Origin: Nocardia anaemiae NBRC 100462 | Lineage (GTDB): Bacteria > Actinomycetota > Actinomycetes > Mycobacteriales > Mycobacteriaceae | Direction: 5' to 3' | Length of the DNA stretch: 64,000 nt | Assembly (NCBI RefSeq): GCF_001612725.1 | Contig: NZ_BDAZ01000025.1 | Coordinates: forward strand, 124,001-188,000 | Shown here: one piece after another, positions 41,974 through 49,797 of the stretch | Layout: each line of letters starts with the position of its first letter | How positions within the stretch are numbered: position 1 is the first letter of the stretch | Position numbers and translations under genes: made by a program | The notes under the pieces: generated by a model | What the model was told of the DNA's origin: nothing | The model's database searches: none | The model's input: the letters and a program-made list of their open reading frames with translations, nothing else

Positions 41974-42909
41974 CTAGACATAGACCACTACGATTCCCCT
42001 GGCTGTTTGAACGATTGCGTCTGGCACATTTCCGGATTCGATGAACATGCTCACATACTCGGGAGGGCTTGACCGAAGGCCGTCTAGAACGTGCGGCATA
42101 TATGGGACAGAGAAGTGCCCGCGGTCCTCGGGGTACTCATGAAACACTGCATTGGCTCGCGCATCGACTCCATCCCCAGTAATTGCAGATGCGTGCCCCA
42201 TACGCATTCGCAGCACCTGTTCAAGAATGGACTTCGCAATTCCTCTCGCACCCGATTGCGGTCTAGTCAGAAAAGATTTCAACGCGGGATCGGTAACGTC
42301 TGCCCACGCAAGATACAGTCGGCGACCCTTCGGGGCTGGTTCGCCTATGCTCTCCAACGGGCTCGCAAATTGGTATGCGATTCTTGCGGTCTTGGAACGA
42401 TCGTATTCCATTGTCTTGTGTGCGATAATCCCGGGCAGCACAGCGACCGACTTTCTCTCGCACTCGTCGCATATTAGAGGCTGTTCACACTGCGGCGTAC
42501 AACCGAGGCTGCTCCGGTATGTTACGTCACCGCAGTAGAGTACGTAAACCGGTGGAACACCAAGCAGTTTTGCATTGTCGCAGAGTCGTGTGATTTGCTC
42601 GGATTTACGGTAGCCGAAGTTTATTCGATAATTCCGGCCGTTTGTAGTGCTAAGCGTTTTGGCCTGGACCAGCATTCCGAAACATTCGTTGCTGCGGTCT
42701 ATGAACCACCAGATCCAGTCCGCACCTACCTCTCGCTCTTCCGGCTGGGTGAATTCAGCGTATCGAATCTGACCGACTTCGTGCGCTTCGGCCAGAAGTA
42801 GGTGCGTGACCGTGCGTTCGTCCCACATGCCGCCGTGTTCAACGCGGGTACGCATATGTCGTTGTGCGACTATTCGTGCGCCACGAAGTCCGGCGAGTGA
42901 TGTTGTCAT
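41974..42909 (-). CDS. putative PD-(D/E)XK-type nuclease with Cys cluster
   Basis: A 311-residue protein. GADWIWWFIDRSNECFGMLVQAK (about residues 62-84) has the D-x(n)-Q/E-x-K spacing of restriction-endonuclease-like folds (Asp64, Lys84), with Glu41 upstream as a possible helix acid. I recall this pattern in an uncharacterised actinobacterial family (DUF6615-like). Four Cys at 137, 141, 147 and 150 may bind zinc. It starts 21 bases after the HEPN/Toprim gene on the same strand, so both form an operon. GC content is lower than in the core. Nuclease activity is inferred. Confidence 0.6.
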   Translation of the reverse strand: MTTSLAGLRGARIVAQRHMRTRVEHGGMWDERTVTHLLLAEAHEVGQIRYAEFTQPEEREVGADWIWWFIDRSNECFGMLVQAKTLSTTNGRNYRINFGYRKSEQITRLCDNAKLLGVPPVYVLYCGDVTYRSSLGCTPQCEQPLICDECERKSVAVLPGIIAHKTMEYDRSKTARIAYQFASPLESIGEPAPKGRRLYLAWADVTDPALKSFLTRPQSGARGIAKSILEQVLRMRMGHASAITGDGVDARANAVFHEYPEDRGHFSVPYMPHVLDGLRSSPPEYVSMFIESGNVPDAIVQTARGIVVVYV

Positions 42910-42930
42910 TAATGCTCACCTACTCCGATG

Positions 42931-44145
42931 CTAGACGAAAGCTTCCAGGATTGTTTCCACTATTGCCTCGACCCCACTCCAATCCTGCGTCATACGTGCA
43001 TCCGGATCTTCCAATGCCTTCTTCACTTTTTCTCGAAAATCCTTTTGAACTCGTTTCTTGTCAGCACTTGGAAGTGAGCCTTGATATGCGCTCTGCCCTG
43101 GGATGTACCCGTACCACTGCACGGGAACCAAATGGCCGTCGACCGACAATAGCTCTTTACCTAGGTACATTTCCAACGAACCTGCGAGGCCGTTGATATC
43201 CATCGGAATCGGCGTAGGATTCTGAGGTCCTAGCGTCGGATAGTCCTTGAGAAGTGGTATTGGTGGATAATGACAAAGTCGATAGTTCTCGGGTAGAATT
43301 TCCTTCGCGAGTTTGGAGAGACCATCACGACCCGCGGTGTCATTGTCTGCCAATGCCAGGACCCTGTTGGCGATACCTGATCCCATGAATGATCGTACGA
43401 GCTTCGCTAGATTGTCGACACCACCGGCAGCACCGCCACTGAAGTCCATGAATCTCAGATAATGGCTGAGGTGTGGATGTGTCACCTCGATTGCAGCTGA
43501 CAGCAATTGAGAGTCGCTGGAACCTTCTGTCAGGACGACAATGGGCGCGTCGGCGACAATGACGCGCCGTCTCGATTCTCTGGCATTATCCGTAATGGGC
43601 ACGTTTACCGTATCGACGTCGGCGTAGTGCCGTAGCCAATAGATCACCGGTGTCATAGGGTCATCGACCTGATCCAACAGAAGACGAAGAAAGGAACGCC
43701 GTGTCATTTGGCCGACTATCGATTGCGGAAAACCGAACTGAGGAGCCTGGAAGTTGAACGGCGTCCTGCGGCCGAGCGCCCTACTGTCGCTCCAGTTCAC
43801 CGACATCCTAAACTTACCCAGCAGGTCATCTGCGTCGTATGCGGGGGTCCCGAAGATGGTGATTCCTGCATCGTCGTTCGCTTTATTGACAGCCGCATAG
43901 AACTCGCTCAGCGATTTTTCTCCGGTGAATCCTTGAAGCTCCAGCCGATCCCGTAGCGCGAGGACGGTTGCGCTGTACTCAGACCTCGTCTTCGTGTAAT
44001 TTCGTTCGGCTTCTGTGAACAGTATGGCAAGATCGGAGCGATATCCACGCTTACGGCCCAGGTATGGGAATTCGCAATATTTGTCGTACCTAAAATCGCG
44101 AACTATTACGAGATCACTGGAACGTACATGGTTGTCGGTGGCCAT
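42931..44145 (-). CDS. HEPN/Toprim-associated protein
   Basis: A 404-residue protein. The N-terminal part (LFTEAERNY, then SATVLALRDRLELQGFTG near 60-74) fits the HEPN/Toprim N-terminal domain family. A Toprim catalytic core follows: PIVVLTEGSSDSQLL with Glu207 and RVLALADNDTAG with Asp267 and Asp269. Toprim domains cut or prime nucleic acids in primases, topoisomerases and OLD-type nucleases. The ATG at 44145 has AGGAGAAGG upstream; a longer frame has no support. DNA is AT-richer than the flanks, a sign of transfer. Paired with the nuclease-like gene downstream, it is a defence candidate. Confidence 0.75.
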   Translation of the reverse strand: MATDNHVRSSDLVIVRDFRYDKYCEFPYLGRKRGYRSDLAILFTEAERNYTKTRSEYSATVLALRDRLELQGFTGEKSLSEFYAAVNKANDDAGITIFGTPAYDADDLLGKFRMSVNWSDSRALGRRTPFNFQAPQFGFPQSIVGQMTRRSFLRLLLDQVDDPMTPVIYWLRHYADVDTVNVPITDNARESRRRVIVADAPIVVLTEGSSDSQLLSAAIEVTHPHLSHYLRFMDFSGGAAGGVDNLAKLVRSFMGSGIANRVLALADNDTAGRDGLSKLAKEILPENYRLCHYPPIPLLKDYPTLGPQNPTPIPMDINGLAGSLEMYLGKELLSVDGHLVPVQWYGYIPGQSAYQGSLPSADKKRVQKDFREKVKKALEDPDARMTQDWSGVEAIVETILEAFV

Positions 44146-44313
44146 GACCCTTCTCCTGATGAGTTTGTCCGGAGCAGCGTGGACGGCACGATAATGTGAT
44201 CTGACCGCCCTCGCGGATTCGTGTGTCGCAGAGCAGTGCCTGTCGCAACTCCTCAGAGCGCTGGACACTGTCGTGCCGCGGGCTTCGGCGGGTTTGTTCG
44301 CTCGGGTTGTTGG

Positions 44314-45441
44314 CTATAGACGCGCATTCTCGGGCACGAGCGAAAGCTTGGGACGCGCTGCATCTTTCAGCGATGACCGTGCTCCGTCGCCGGAGTGGGA
44401 CGTCATCGCCAAACCGAACATGAACTCGGTGAACCCGTCGGTGGTGAGCCCGAATTCCGCCGCGATCTGCCGGGTCGTCAGCCCTTGTCCTCGGAGGGCA
44501 GCGAGAACTTTGCTCAGCACCTGCGATGACTCTTTGGTGACCGTCGAGCCGGGTTCGGCCGACCTGAATCCGCGCTTGCTCAGTTCGACCAGGGTGGACC
44601 GGTATTGCCAATCGGTTATCAGTCCGAGGTCGTGGAGTCGGTGAGCAAGCGCCGTCGCCGACACACTCCACCGAGTCTTGGCTCGGATGATTTGCGACAC
44701 TGTGGGATTGCGCAATCCCGACGCCAGAACGTCATTGCGGGGCATCAGCAAAGCACTCGCGAATTGGTTGGCTTCCCGCTCGGCTTCTCTTCCGTGCGGT
44801 ATGGCGTGCTCACAGTGAACGCACAAATGTCCCAACTCGTGCGCTGCGTCGAACCGGAGTCGCTCGGCGGACTTGCTGGTGTCGAGGAAGACGAACGGCG
44901 TGCTTCGGTGATAGAAGCTGAAGGCATCGACGTCCCGGAAGTCGGATGCGATGCTCAGCAGACGGACACCGTGAAGTTCCATCGTGGCGAGAATGTGGCG
45001 CAGCGGTCCAGTGCCGAGTTCCCATCGTGCGCGCAGTGTCTCGGCCGCGACTTCGGGGTCCCAGTCCGGGAAGGTAGGCACATCGTTGGCCGGTAGGGTG
45101 AAACGACTTTCGATCCACTCCATGATTTCGACGCCGAGCTTGCCTGCCGATCTGGCGCGATCACGCTCACGGGCGGTCATTTTGCTGAGGGCACGGAAGC
45201 TGATGGCGTCGGCTTCGAGGGGATCGATCTCGCTGAGACTGAAGAACTCGGGCAGTACGTTCAGTGCGCGTGCGAGTTCGACTCGTCTCTCGGGAGAGGG
45301 TTCTTCGGTTCCTTTCTCCCATCGTTGAATCGTCTTGTCGGAGACACCGAGTGTCGATGCCAGATGGGTGCGCGCCTGACCGGCTCGCCGTCGTGCGAAG
45401 GCGAGCCGGGAGGGGGCGAATTCATCTGTTGGCATGGTCAT
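44314..45441 (-). CDS. XRE-family regulator with ImmA/IrrE metalloprotease domain
   Basis: Residues 10-65 are an XRE helix-turn-helix (GVSDKTIQRWEKGTEEPSPER). Residues about 150-260 are an ImmA/IrrE protease with zinc motif HELGH at 201-205 and downstream REANQFASALLMP. Proteins of this kind cleave or relieve repressors and antitoxins, in mobile elements and in stress response. The C-terminal 70 residues include another helix-turn-helix-like stretch (GLTTRQIAAEFGLTTDGF). It overlaps the preceding gene by 4 bases, so the two form a coupled pair. Confidence 0.9.
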   Translation of the reverse strand: MTMPTDEFAPSRLAFARRRAGQARTHLASTLGVSDKTIQRWEKGTEEPSPERRVELARALNVLPEFFSLSEIDPLEADAISFRALSKMTARERDRARSAGKLGVEIMEWIESRFTLPANDVPTFPDWDPEVAAETLRARWELGTGPLRHILATMELHGVRLLSIASDFRDVDAFSFYHRSTPFVFLDTSKSAERLRFDAAHELGHLCVHCEHAIPHGREAEREANQFASALLMPRNDVLASGLRNPTVSQIIRAKTRWSVSATALAHRLHDLGLITDWQYRSTLVELSKRGFRSAEPGSTVTKESSQVLSKVLAALRGQGLTTRQIAAEFGLTTDGFTEFMFGLAMTSHSGDGARSSLKDAARPKLSLVPENARL

Positions 45442-46163
45442 TTGGGAAGAACCGGAACCTCGGGGCCGTCGTCGGGTTCGTCAGTATCGGGATAGATGTC
45501 GACCTCGGGATTCAGCTGGAGCGGGTTGAGGATGATTCGTTCTCGCCAGCCTGAGGGGTAGTCGCGCTTGTCGAGATAGCTCGGGTTGCTGATCTCGACG
45601 CGAACTTCCCCGTCGACGATCCGATGGATCAGGTACCAGATGTCCCAGCAACCTTCGACTTTGGGCGAGCTCGGGAAGCTGGAGTCGATCGAGTCGAAGC
45701 CCTCGGCGACGTAGCGGACACTGTTGAGCGCGCATGACCCCTTGGGCCACTTCGTGGTGAAGCGATCGTCGGTTCCGGGCAGGCCGGTGAATTCGTTGCC
45801 CGCAGCGGCGATGATCGCGATGCAGCGCTCAACGGCGACTGTCCGGGCGACTCCGTCGGTTTGGTCGATCTTCCACTTGCGCGGGATCAGAAGCTCACGC
45901 AAGTAGGCGACGGTGGCCTGGTGCATACGCTGCCCCGCGGTCCCTGGCGGAGACAGCGGGTGCGCTCCCTCAGCGTCGTTGAGTGCGCGCCGGATAATGT
46001 CCTCAAGGACTTCCGATTCGGACAGATCGAAGCGCTGGAGGGGGTCGGGGTCGGGTTGAGCAAGGTGCTGCCTGTACAGGAGGGCCACCGCACCTGCCTT
46101 TCGTGAGAGCCGCTGAGCAATGTCCGGAAAATCTACCACACATGAGGTCGCATATCTGGACAT
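45438..46163 (-). CDS. hypothetical partner of the ImmA/IrrE protein
   Basis: A 241-residue protein I do not recognise. The ATG at 46163 has GGGAG upstream. The N-terminal half is helical (DIAQRLSRKAGAVALLYRQHLAQ); the middle has FTGLPGTDDRFTTKWPKGSCALNSVRYV; and the end is very acidic (DIYPDTDEPDDGPE). No membrane helix. Translational coupling to an XRE-ImmA/IrrE gene suggests it is the regulated partner, perhaps a toxin or a sensor. Function unknown. Confidence 0.7.
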   Translation of the reverse strand: MSRYATSCVVDFPDIAQRLSRKAGAVALLYRQHLAQPDPDPLQRFDLSESEVLEDIIRRALNDAEGAHPLSPPGTAGQRMHQATVAYLRELLIPRKWKIDQTDGVARTVAVERCIAIIAAAGNEFTGLPGTDDRFTTKWPKGSCALNSVRYVAEGFDSIDSSFPSSPKVEGCWDIWYLIHRIVDGEVRVEISNPSYLDKRDYPSGWRERIILNPLQLNPEVDIYPDTDEPDDGPEVPVLPK

Positions 46164-47470
46164 GCTTCTCCCGTCGAGGCGCGTGTGACGAAGCGCCGTA
46201 CCTTTCATCGACCGTCAAGGCTGAGCTGGTAGTTGTCAGCGGGCGAGGCTGTGCGTTTGTCACTGGATCGACAGGCTAGTTGGCACTAGCCTCCGTGCTC
46301 GACCGGTTGCGACGAGGGGACGACGGCAGGCGGCCAATCCTGCGGGACAAGGGACCCGCAGGGGTCCCCACGCCTTCTCCAGTTCCACGCAGAAGCCGCG
46401 GATCGGGCTCACATCGCCTGAATGCCGGACACCACCTGGCCAGTCAACAGGCTCCCGCCAGACTCATCCCGAAACACCTGTGAAGCTTCGGTTTTGATGT
46501 CTTATTCGTCAATTTCGACACGTCATCAGCGATTCGCTCACGCTCGTCTTCCCGATCCCCACCTGACACCTCTTGCGGCGCCTTTTCCTCATCGTTCACC
46601 ACGACGGTCTTCAACCAACGCAGCATGAGGCGGTTTGGAGCCTCCCCCTGCAGGGCGACTCCGAAGGGCCAACCTCCATCGCCCACGCAGCACCGCTCCA
46701 GATCGGTTGCCTACACTCCTCTTTCGCGTTCAGGACACAACACAGGAATTGACAATTGCTCTTCGGGCAGCTGGTGAAGGGGCAAGGGTAGCGCGGCATG
46801 ATCTCTTTCTCGCCGACGAAAGCTGCTGTGCGGCGATGATCTAGGTGGCCACTGACAACGAGGATCGCGTAATCGCCCTGAGCGGTAGTGCTTCGTGTGC
46901 ACGGTCAGCGAGAGTGCCTGTTGTCTGTCGACGGGTTTCGGTTTCACTTGCTTCGCCTTGTGGTGGCGGTCAGAACCGCGCGAGCATCTGCGCGGCGGCT
47001 TTTATCTGGATGGAAGACGGCGACGAATCCCGCGCATAGGCGTGCGGGGCGGTCGGTGTGCAGCCACCAGAGCGCCGCGCTTAGGATGGCGGCGCCGGCG
47101 CCCGGCCCGCGACCTTCGCGTACATGCAGTACTTCGTGTGGCCGCGTCTTCGGTTCGGCAGTGCTTCGACTCCATTGCGCCGCATCGGAGTTGCCGCAAT
47201 TCCGCCTGTCGCGGTGGCAGCCGGTTGTCAATCCCTGGCCTGGCGTACTCCGCGCGGACACACCCAAACTGACACCTACTGGTGCGGCTTCAAAATGAGG
47301 CTTTCCGGGTCGCGTTCAGCCGCTTCCTCGATGCGGTCGGTTCTATCGCCGGTTAGATCTGTTGCGCTTCAACCTGATTGAGATCGGTCTTTGCGCGTCA
47401 GATCGTGCCGTATCGGTGGCTGGCATGCCACAGCCCAGATTGCGCTCACAGTGCAAAAATGGGAGGGAGA
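46164..47470. other. 1.3-kb stretch without a confident gene
   Basis: Composition is irregular and short frames dominate. The best candidate is on the minus strand at about 46944-47130, ending DKSRRADARAVLTATTRRSK, with fair codon use but no good start. Near 46341-46370, TGCGGG/CCCGCA and GGGACC/GGTCCC hairpins overlap and exclude each other. The attachment site of the element to the right should lie in 47280-47470, next to the integrase terminator, but no tRNA end is visible there. Confidence 0.45.
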
Positions 47471-47495
47471 GGTGGCACCGCTTGGCGGTGCCACC
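47471..47495 (-). terminator. integrase terminator
   Basis: A 10-bp perfect inverted repeat (GGTGGCACCG and complement) with a 5-base loop lies 12 bases past the integrase stop codon. Confidence 0.85.
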
Positions 47496-47507
47496 CTCAT
47501 TTCAGTT

Positions 47508-48917
47508 CTAGCTGGAGCGGCGGCGTGCGACCTCGTTGAGTGCGGGACCGAGCTTGTCGCCGATGAGTGCGGTCACGTCGGCGTGTGGCTGGTGCCGTCG
47601 CACGTACGATTTGCGCAGTACACGGGAGGTATTGCCTAGCTGGTCGGCGACCTTGGTCACGTCGAGTCCGGCCGAGATGCCCTCGGTACCAAGGTGTTTG
47701 CGCAAGCTGTGGAGCGTGACCGCGTCGGGCAGCCCAAGCGCTGCGGCTATTCGCCGCCAGCGTCGGCCCATGCTCTTGAGGTTGCGTGGCCCGCCGTCGT
47801 CCAGATCGAAGAACAACAGGTCGTCGGGCCAGTCCGCGTTCTCCGGGCGTGGTGGCAACGCCAACCGGACCTTCTTCAAGCGGCGTATCCGGGTAGCTAG
47901 CATATCCAGGACCACTTGCGGGAGCTGGACAGGCTTGGTGATGAACTTGCCCTGATTCAGGTCTTCGGCATCGTGTGTGGTGTAGTCGGTCCACACCTGT
48001 GCCGAGCCGTCGCGGGAACGGACCGCCCCTCGTGGGGTGAGGATCCCGGTGTCGAAGTCGATGTCGGACTCGCACACGCCCAGTGTCTGGCCGAGCCGCC
48101 ATCCGGTCGCCGCGACGAACACCACCCAATCGGCCAGATCGTGGGTTTCGCAGTACTGCGCGACCGTGGGCACTCGTTGTTTCCATGCCCGTTTGCCTTC
48201 TCGCTTGTCGAGTGTGGGGCACGGTGCGGTGGAGGTGTAGACGTCGATCAGGATGTGTGCGACGGTCGCGGTGTCGATGAATGCGGCACCGCCACGGCGG
48301 CGCTGGAAGTTACTGGGTTTGGGAAGCAACGCTTCCCGGACGGGGTTGGCGGGGTTTCCTGGTCCGAGTGCGCCGACGCGGATGCAGAATCGGAACATCC
48401 CGGACAGGATGTTCTCCTTCAAGATGCGCGGCGCGCTGCCGCCGCGTTCGCGGGCTACATAGTCGAGCATGTCTTCGATGACGGCGGTGTTGATGAGGCC
48501 GATTTCGCGACGTCCGTATTTGGGGGTCAGGGTGTCGCGCATCATCGGTTCGTAGTTGTTGATCGTTTCTTCCAGGCGTCCGCGTTTGCGCAGATCGTCC
48601 TTGTACGCGGCCCACGCCTCCGCGAGCGTGGAGCGTTTGGTCAGGGTGCCCGCGAGGGTGACCGAGGAATCGATCCACTCCTGTGCGGCGTCGATGAAGG
48701 CGCGGCGGGCGCGTTCGCCGGTCCGGTCCGGTTTGGTCCGGCCCCGGCTGTCGGTTTCCGGTGGTGATGAGCGGGTGATGCGCTTGTAGTTGCCGTTCCA
48801 ATCGCGGGGCCGTCCCGCTGCGGTCCACACACCCGGCAGGCTCGGGTGCGGTTTCAGGTTCGGTTCGGGGACGGTGCCGGGGTCGAGTTCCGGGCGGCCA
48901 CGTTTAGTCTGGACCAT
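47508..48917 (-). CDS. int: tyrosine-type site-specific integrase
   Basis: A 469-residue tyrosine recombinase. The N-terminal SAM-like core-binding domain includes TLAEAWAAYKDDLRKRGRLEETINNYEPMMRD. The catalytic domain shows the first Arg in ATGWRLGQTLGV, the H-x-L-R motif in TLHSLRKHLG near residue 402, and the nucleophile Tyr in SRVLRKSYVR. The usual second His before it is Asn (QLGNTS), a change tolerated in some integrases. It would insert and excise the element encoded to its right. An excisionase lies 103 bases upstream in the same direction. Confidence 0.95.
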   Translation of the reverse strand: MVQTKRGRPELDPGTVPEPNLKPHPSLPGVWTAAGRPRDWNGNYKRITRSSPPETDSRGRTKPDRTGERARRAFIDAAQEWIDSSVTLAGTLTKRSTLAEAWAAYKDDLRKRGRLEETINNYEPMMRDTLTPKYGRREIGLINTAVIEDMLDYVARERGGSAPRILKENILSGMFRFCIRVGALGPGNPANPVREALLPKPSNFQRRRGGAAFIDTATVAHILIDVYTSTAPCPTLDKREGKRAWKQRVPTVAQYCETHDLADWVVFVAATGWRLGQTLGVCESDIDFDTGILTPRGAVRSRDGSAQVWTDYTTHDAEDLNQGKFITKPVQLPQVVLDMLATRIRRLKKVRLALPPRPENADWPDDLLFFDLDDGGPRNLKSMGRRWRRIAAALGLPDAVTLHSLRKHLGTEGISAGLDVTKVADQLGNTSRVLRKSYVRRHQPHADVTALIGDKLGPALNEVARRRSS

Positions 48918-48949
48918 GCCTCTATTCCTTTGGAGGGTGTAGTGGTGTT

Positions 48950-48997
48950 GGCCTCCGTCGCCCGCTGCGTCAACAGCGGGACAAACCGACGGGGGCC
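48950..48997 (-). terminator. nested inverted repeat between excisionase and integrase
   Basis: An outer stem (GGCC-T-CCGTCG with CGACGGGGGCC) encloses an inner 7-bp hairpin (CCCGCTG and complement). It lies 24 bases past the excisionase stop and could end or attenuate its transcript, or be a protein-binding site for recombination. Confidence 0.55.
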
Positions 48998-49020
48998 AGC
49001 TGCGTTATCAGGGTCGCCCG

Positions 49021-49275
49021 TTAGGCGGCGGCGGTGCCGCCGCGTCGAGTCCGTTGTTCCTGTTCGGTGATCCATGCCTCGACGTCGGTGCGGCGGTAGA
49101 CGATCTTGCGGCCGAGGGCGAAGGAGGCGGGGCCGTAGCCGATGTGCCGCCAGTAGCGCAGGGTCCCGACGGTGAACTTGTATTCGTGGGCCAGTTCGGC
49201 GGTGGTGAGCCAGTCCTCACGCTGGTTGCGGTGCGTGCTGGTGTCGGCGGGGGTGGTGGGTTCGTGGTCGGGCAT
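49021..49275 (-). CDS. xis: excisionase-like helix-turn-helix protein
   Basis: An 84-residue MerR/HTH_17-type protein: WLTTAELAHEYKFTVGTLRYWRHIGYGP, then ALGRKIVYRRTDVEAWI is the standard excisionase pattern. The ATG at 49275 follows an AAGGGG ribosome site; a longer frame to 49563 adds an unlikely Pro/Thr-rich lead. It directs the integrase towards excision and may also regulate transcription. Confidence 0.9.
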   Translation of the reverse strand: MPDHEPTTPADTSTHRNQREDWLTTAELAHEYKFTVGTLRYWRHIGYGPASFALGRKIVYRRTDVEAWITEQEQRTRRGGTAAA

Positions 49276-49797
49276 CGGGGTTCCCCTTTCAGGCGGCGGT
49301 GTGGGGCCGGGTGCATACGGGTCCGGTGGGGTGGTGTTCGGTGATGTGGGGAAGTCGAGTTCTTGTGGTTGTGTAGGTGATTTCGTCTCCTTTTCCGTGT
49401 CGGTGTCGTTCCCGCCGTGCCCGAATGCGGGTCCATGAACGCTCCCTACACCGGCTGTCGTCAAGCGAACCGTGATGCCCTGCATCACCGTGCGGGGTGA
49501 GGGGCTGGTTGTTCGGCGCGACTCGTGTCGGGGCTGTAGCGCCGCCGATTCCGGGTCGGGCATCGCGGTAACCGGCCGCGCCGCGAAATGGCGGCAGGCG
49601 CGCGTTCCGGGCGGCGTGACCCGGTTCCGGTCCGGGCGTCAGGTGTGGTGCAGCCCACCGGGGGTGCGGAATGGGGTTCCCGCGATCGGCGACAGCGCCG
49701 CGCGTGGGCGACCGGGAAGTTATTCTCGTGCGACAGCGCGCAGGGGCGTGGGGTGGTCGAGGTTTTGCTCGGCAGCGCGGGGGTGGCGAATCCGGGC
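49276..49797. promoter_or_regulatory. excisionase upstream region with a palindromic operator
   Basis: No gene is supported in these 520 bases. GTGATGC-CCT-GCATCAC at 49472-49488 is a perfect palindrome with a 3-base centre, about 200 bases upstream of the excisionase start, and suits a dimeric repressor of the element. The VirB4 gene ends at the right edge without a clear terminator hairpin. Confidence 0.5.

Noticed and set aside
46944..47267. An H-P-D sequence suggesting a J-domain protein
   Set aside because: The surrounding helices of a J domain are missing and the frame has no good start.
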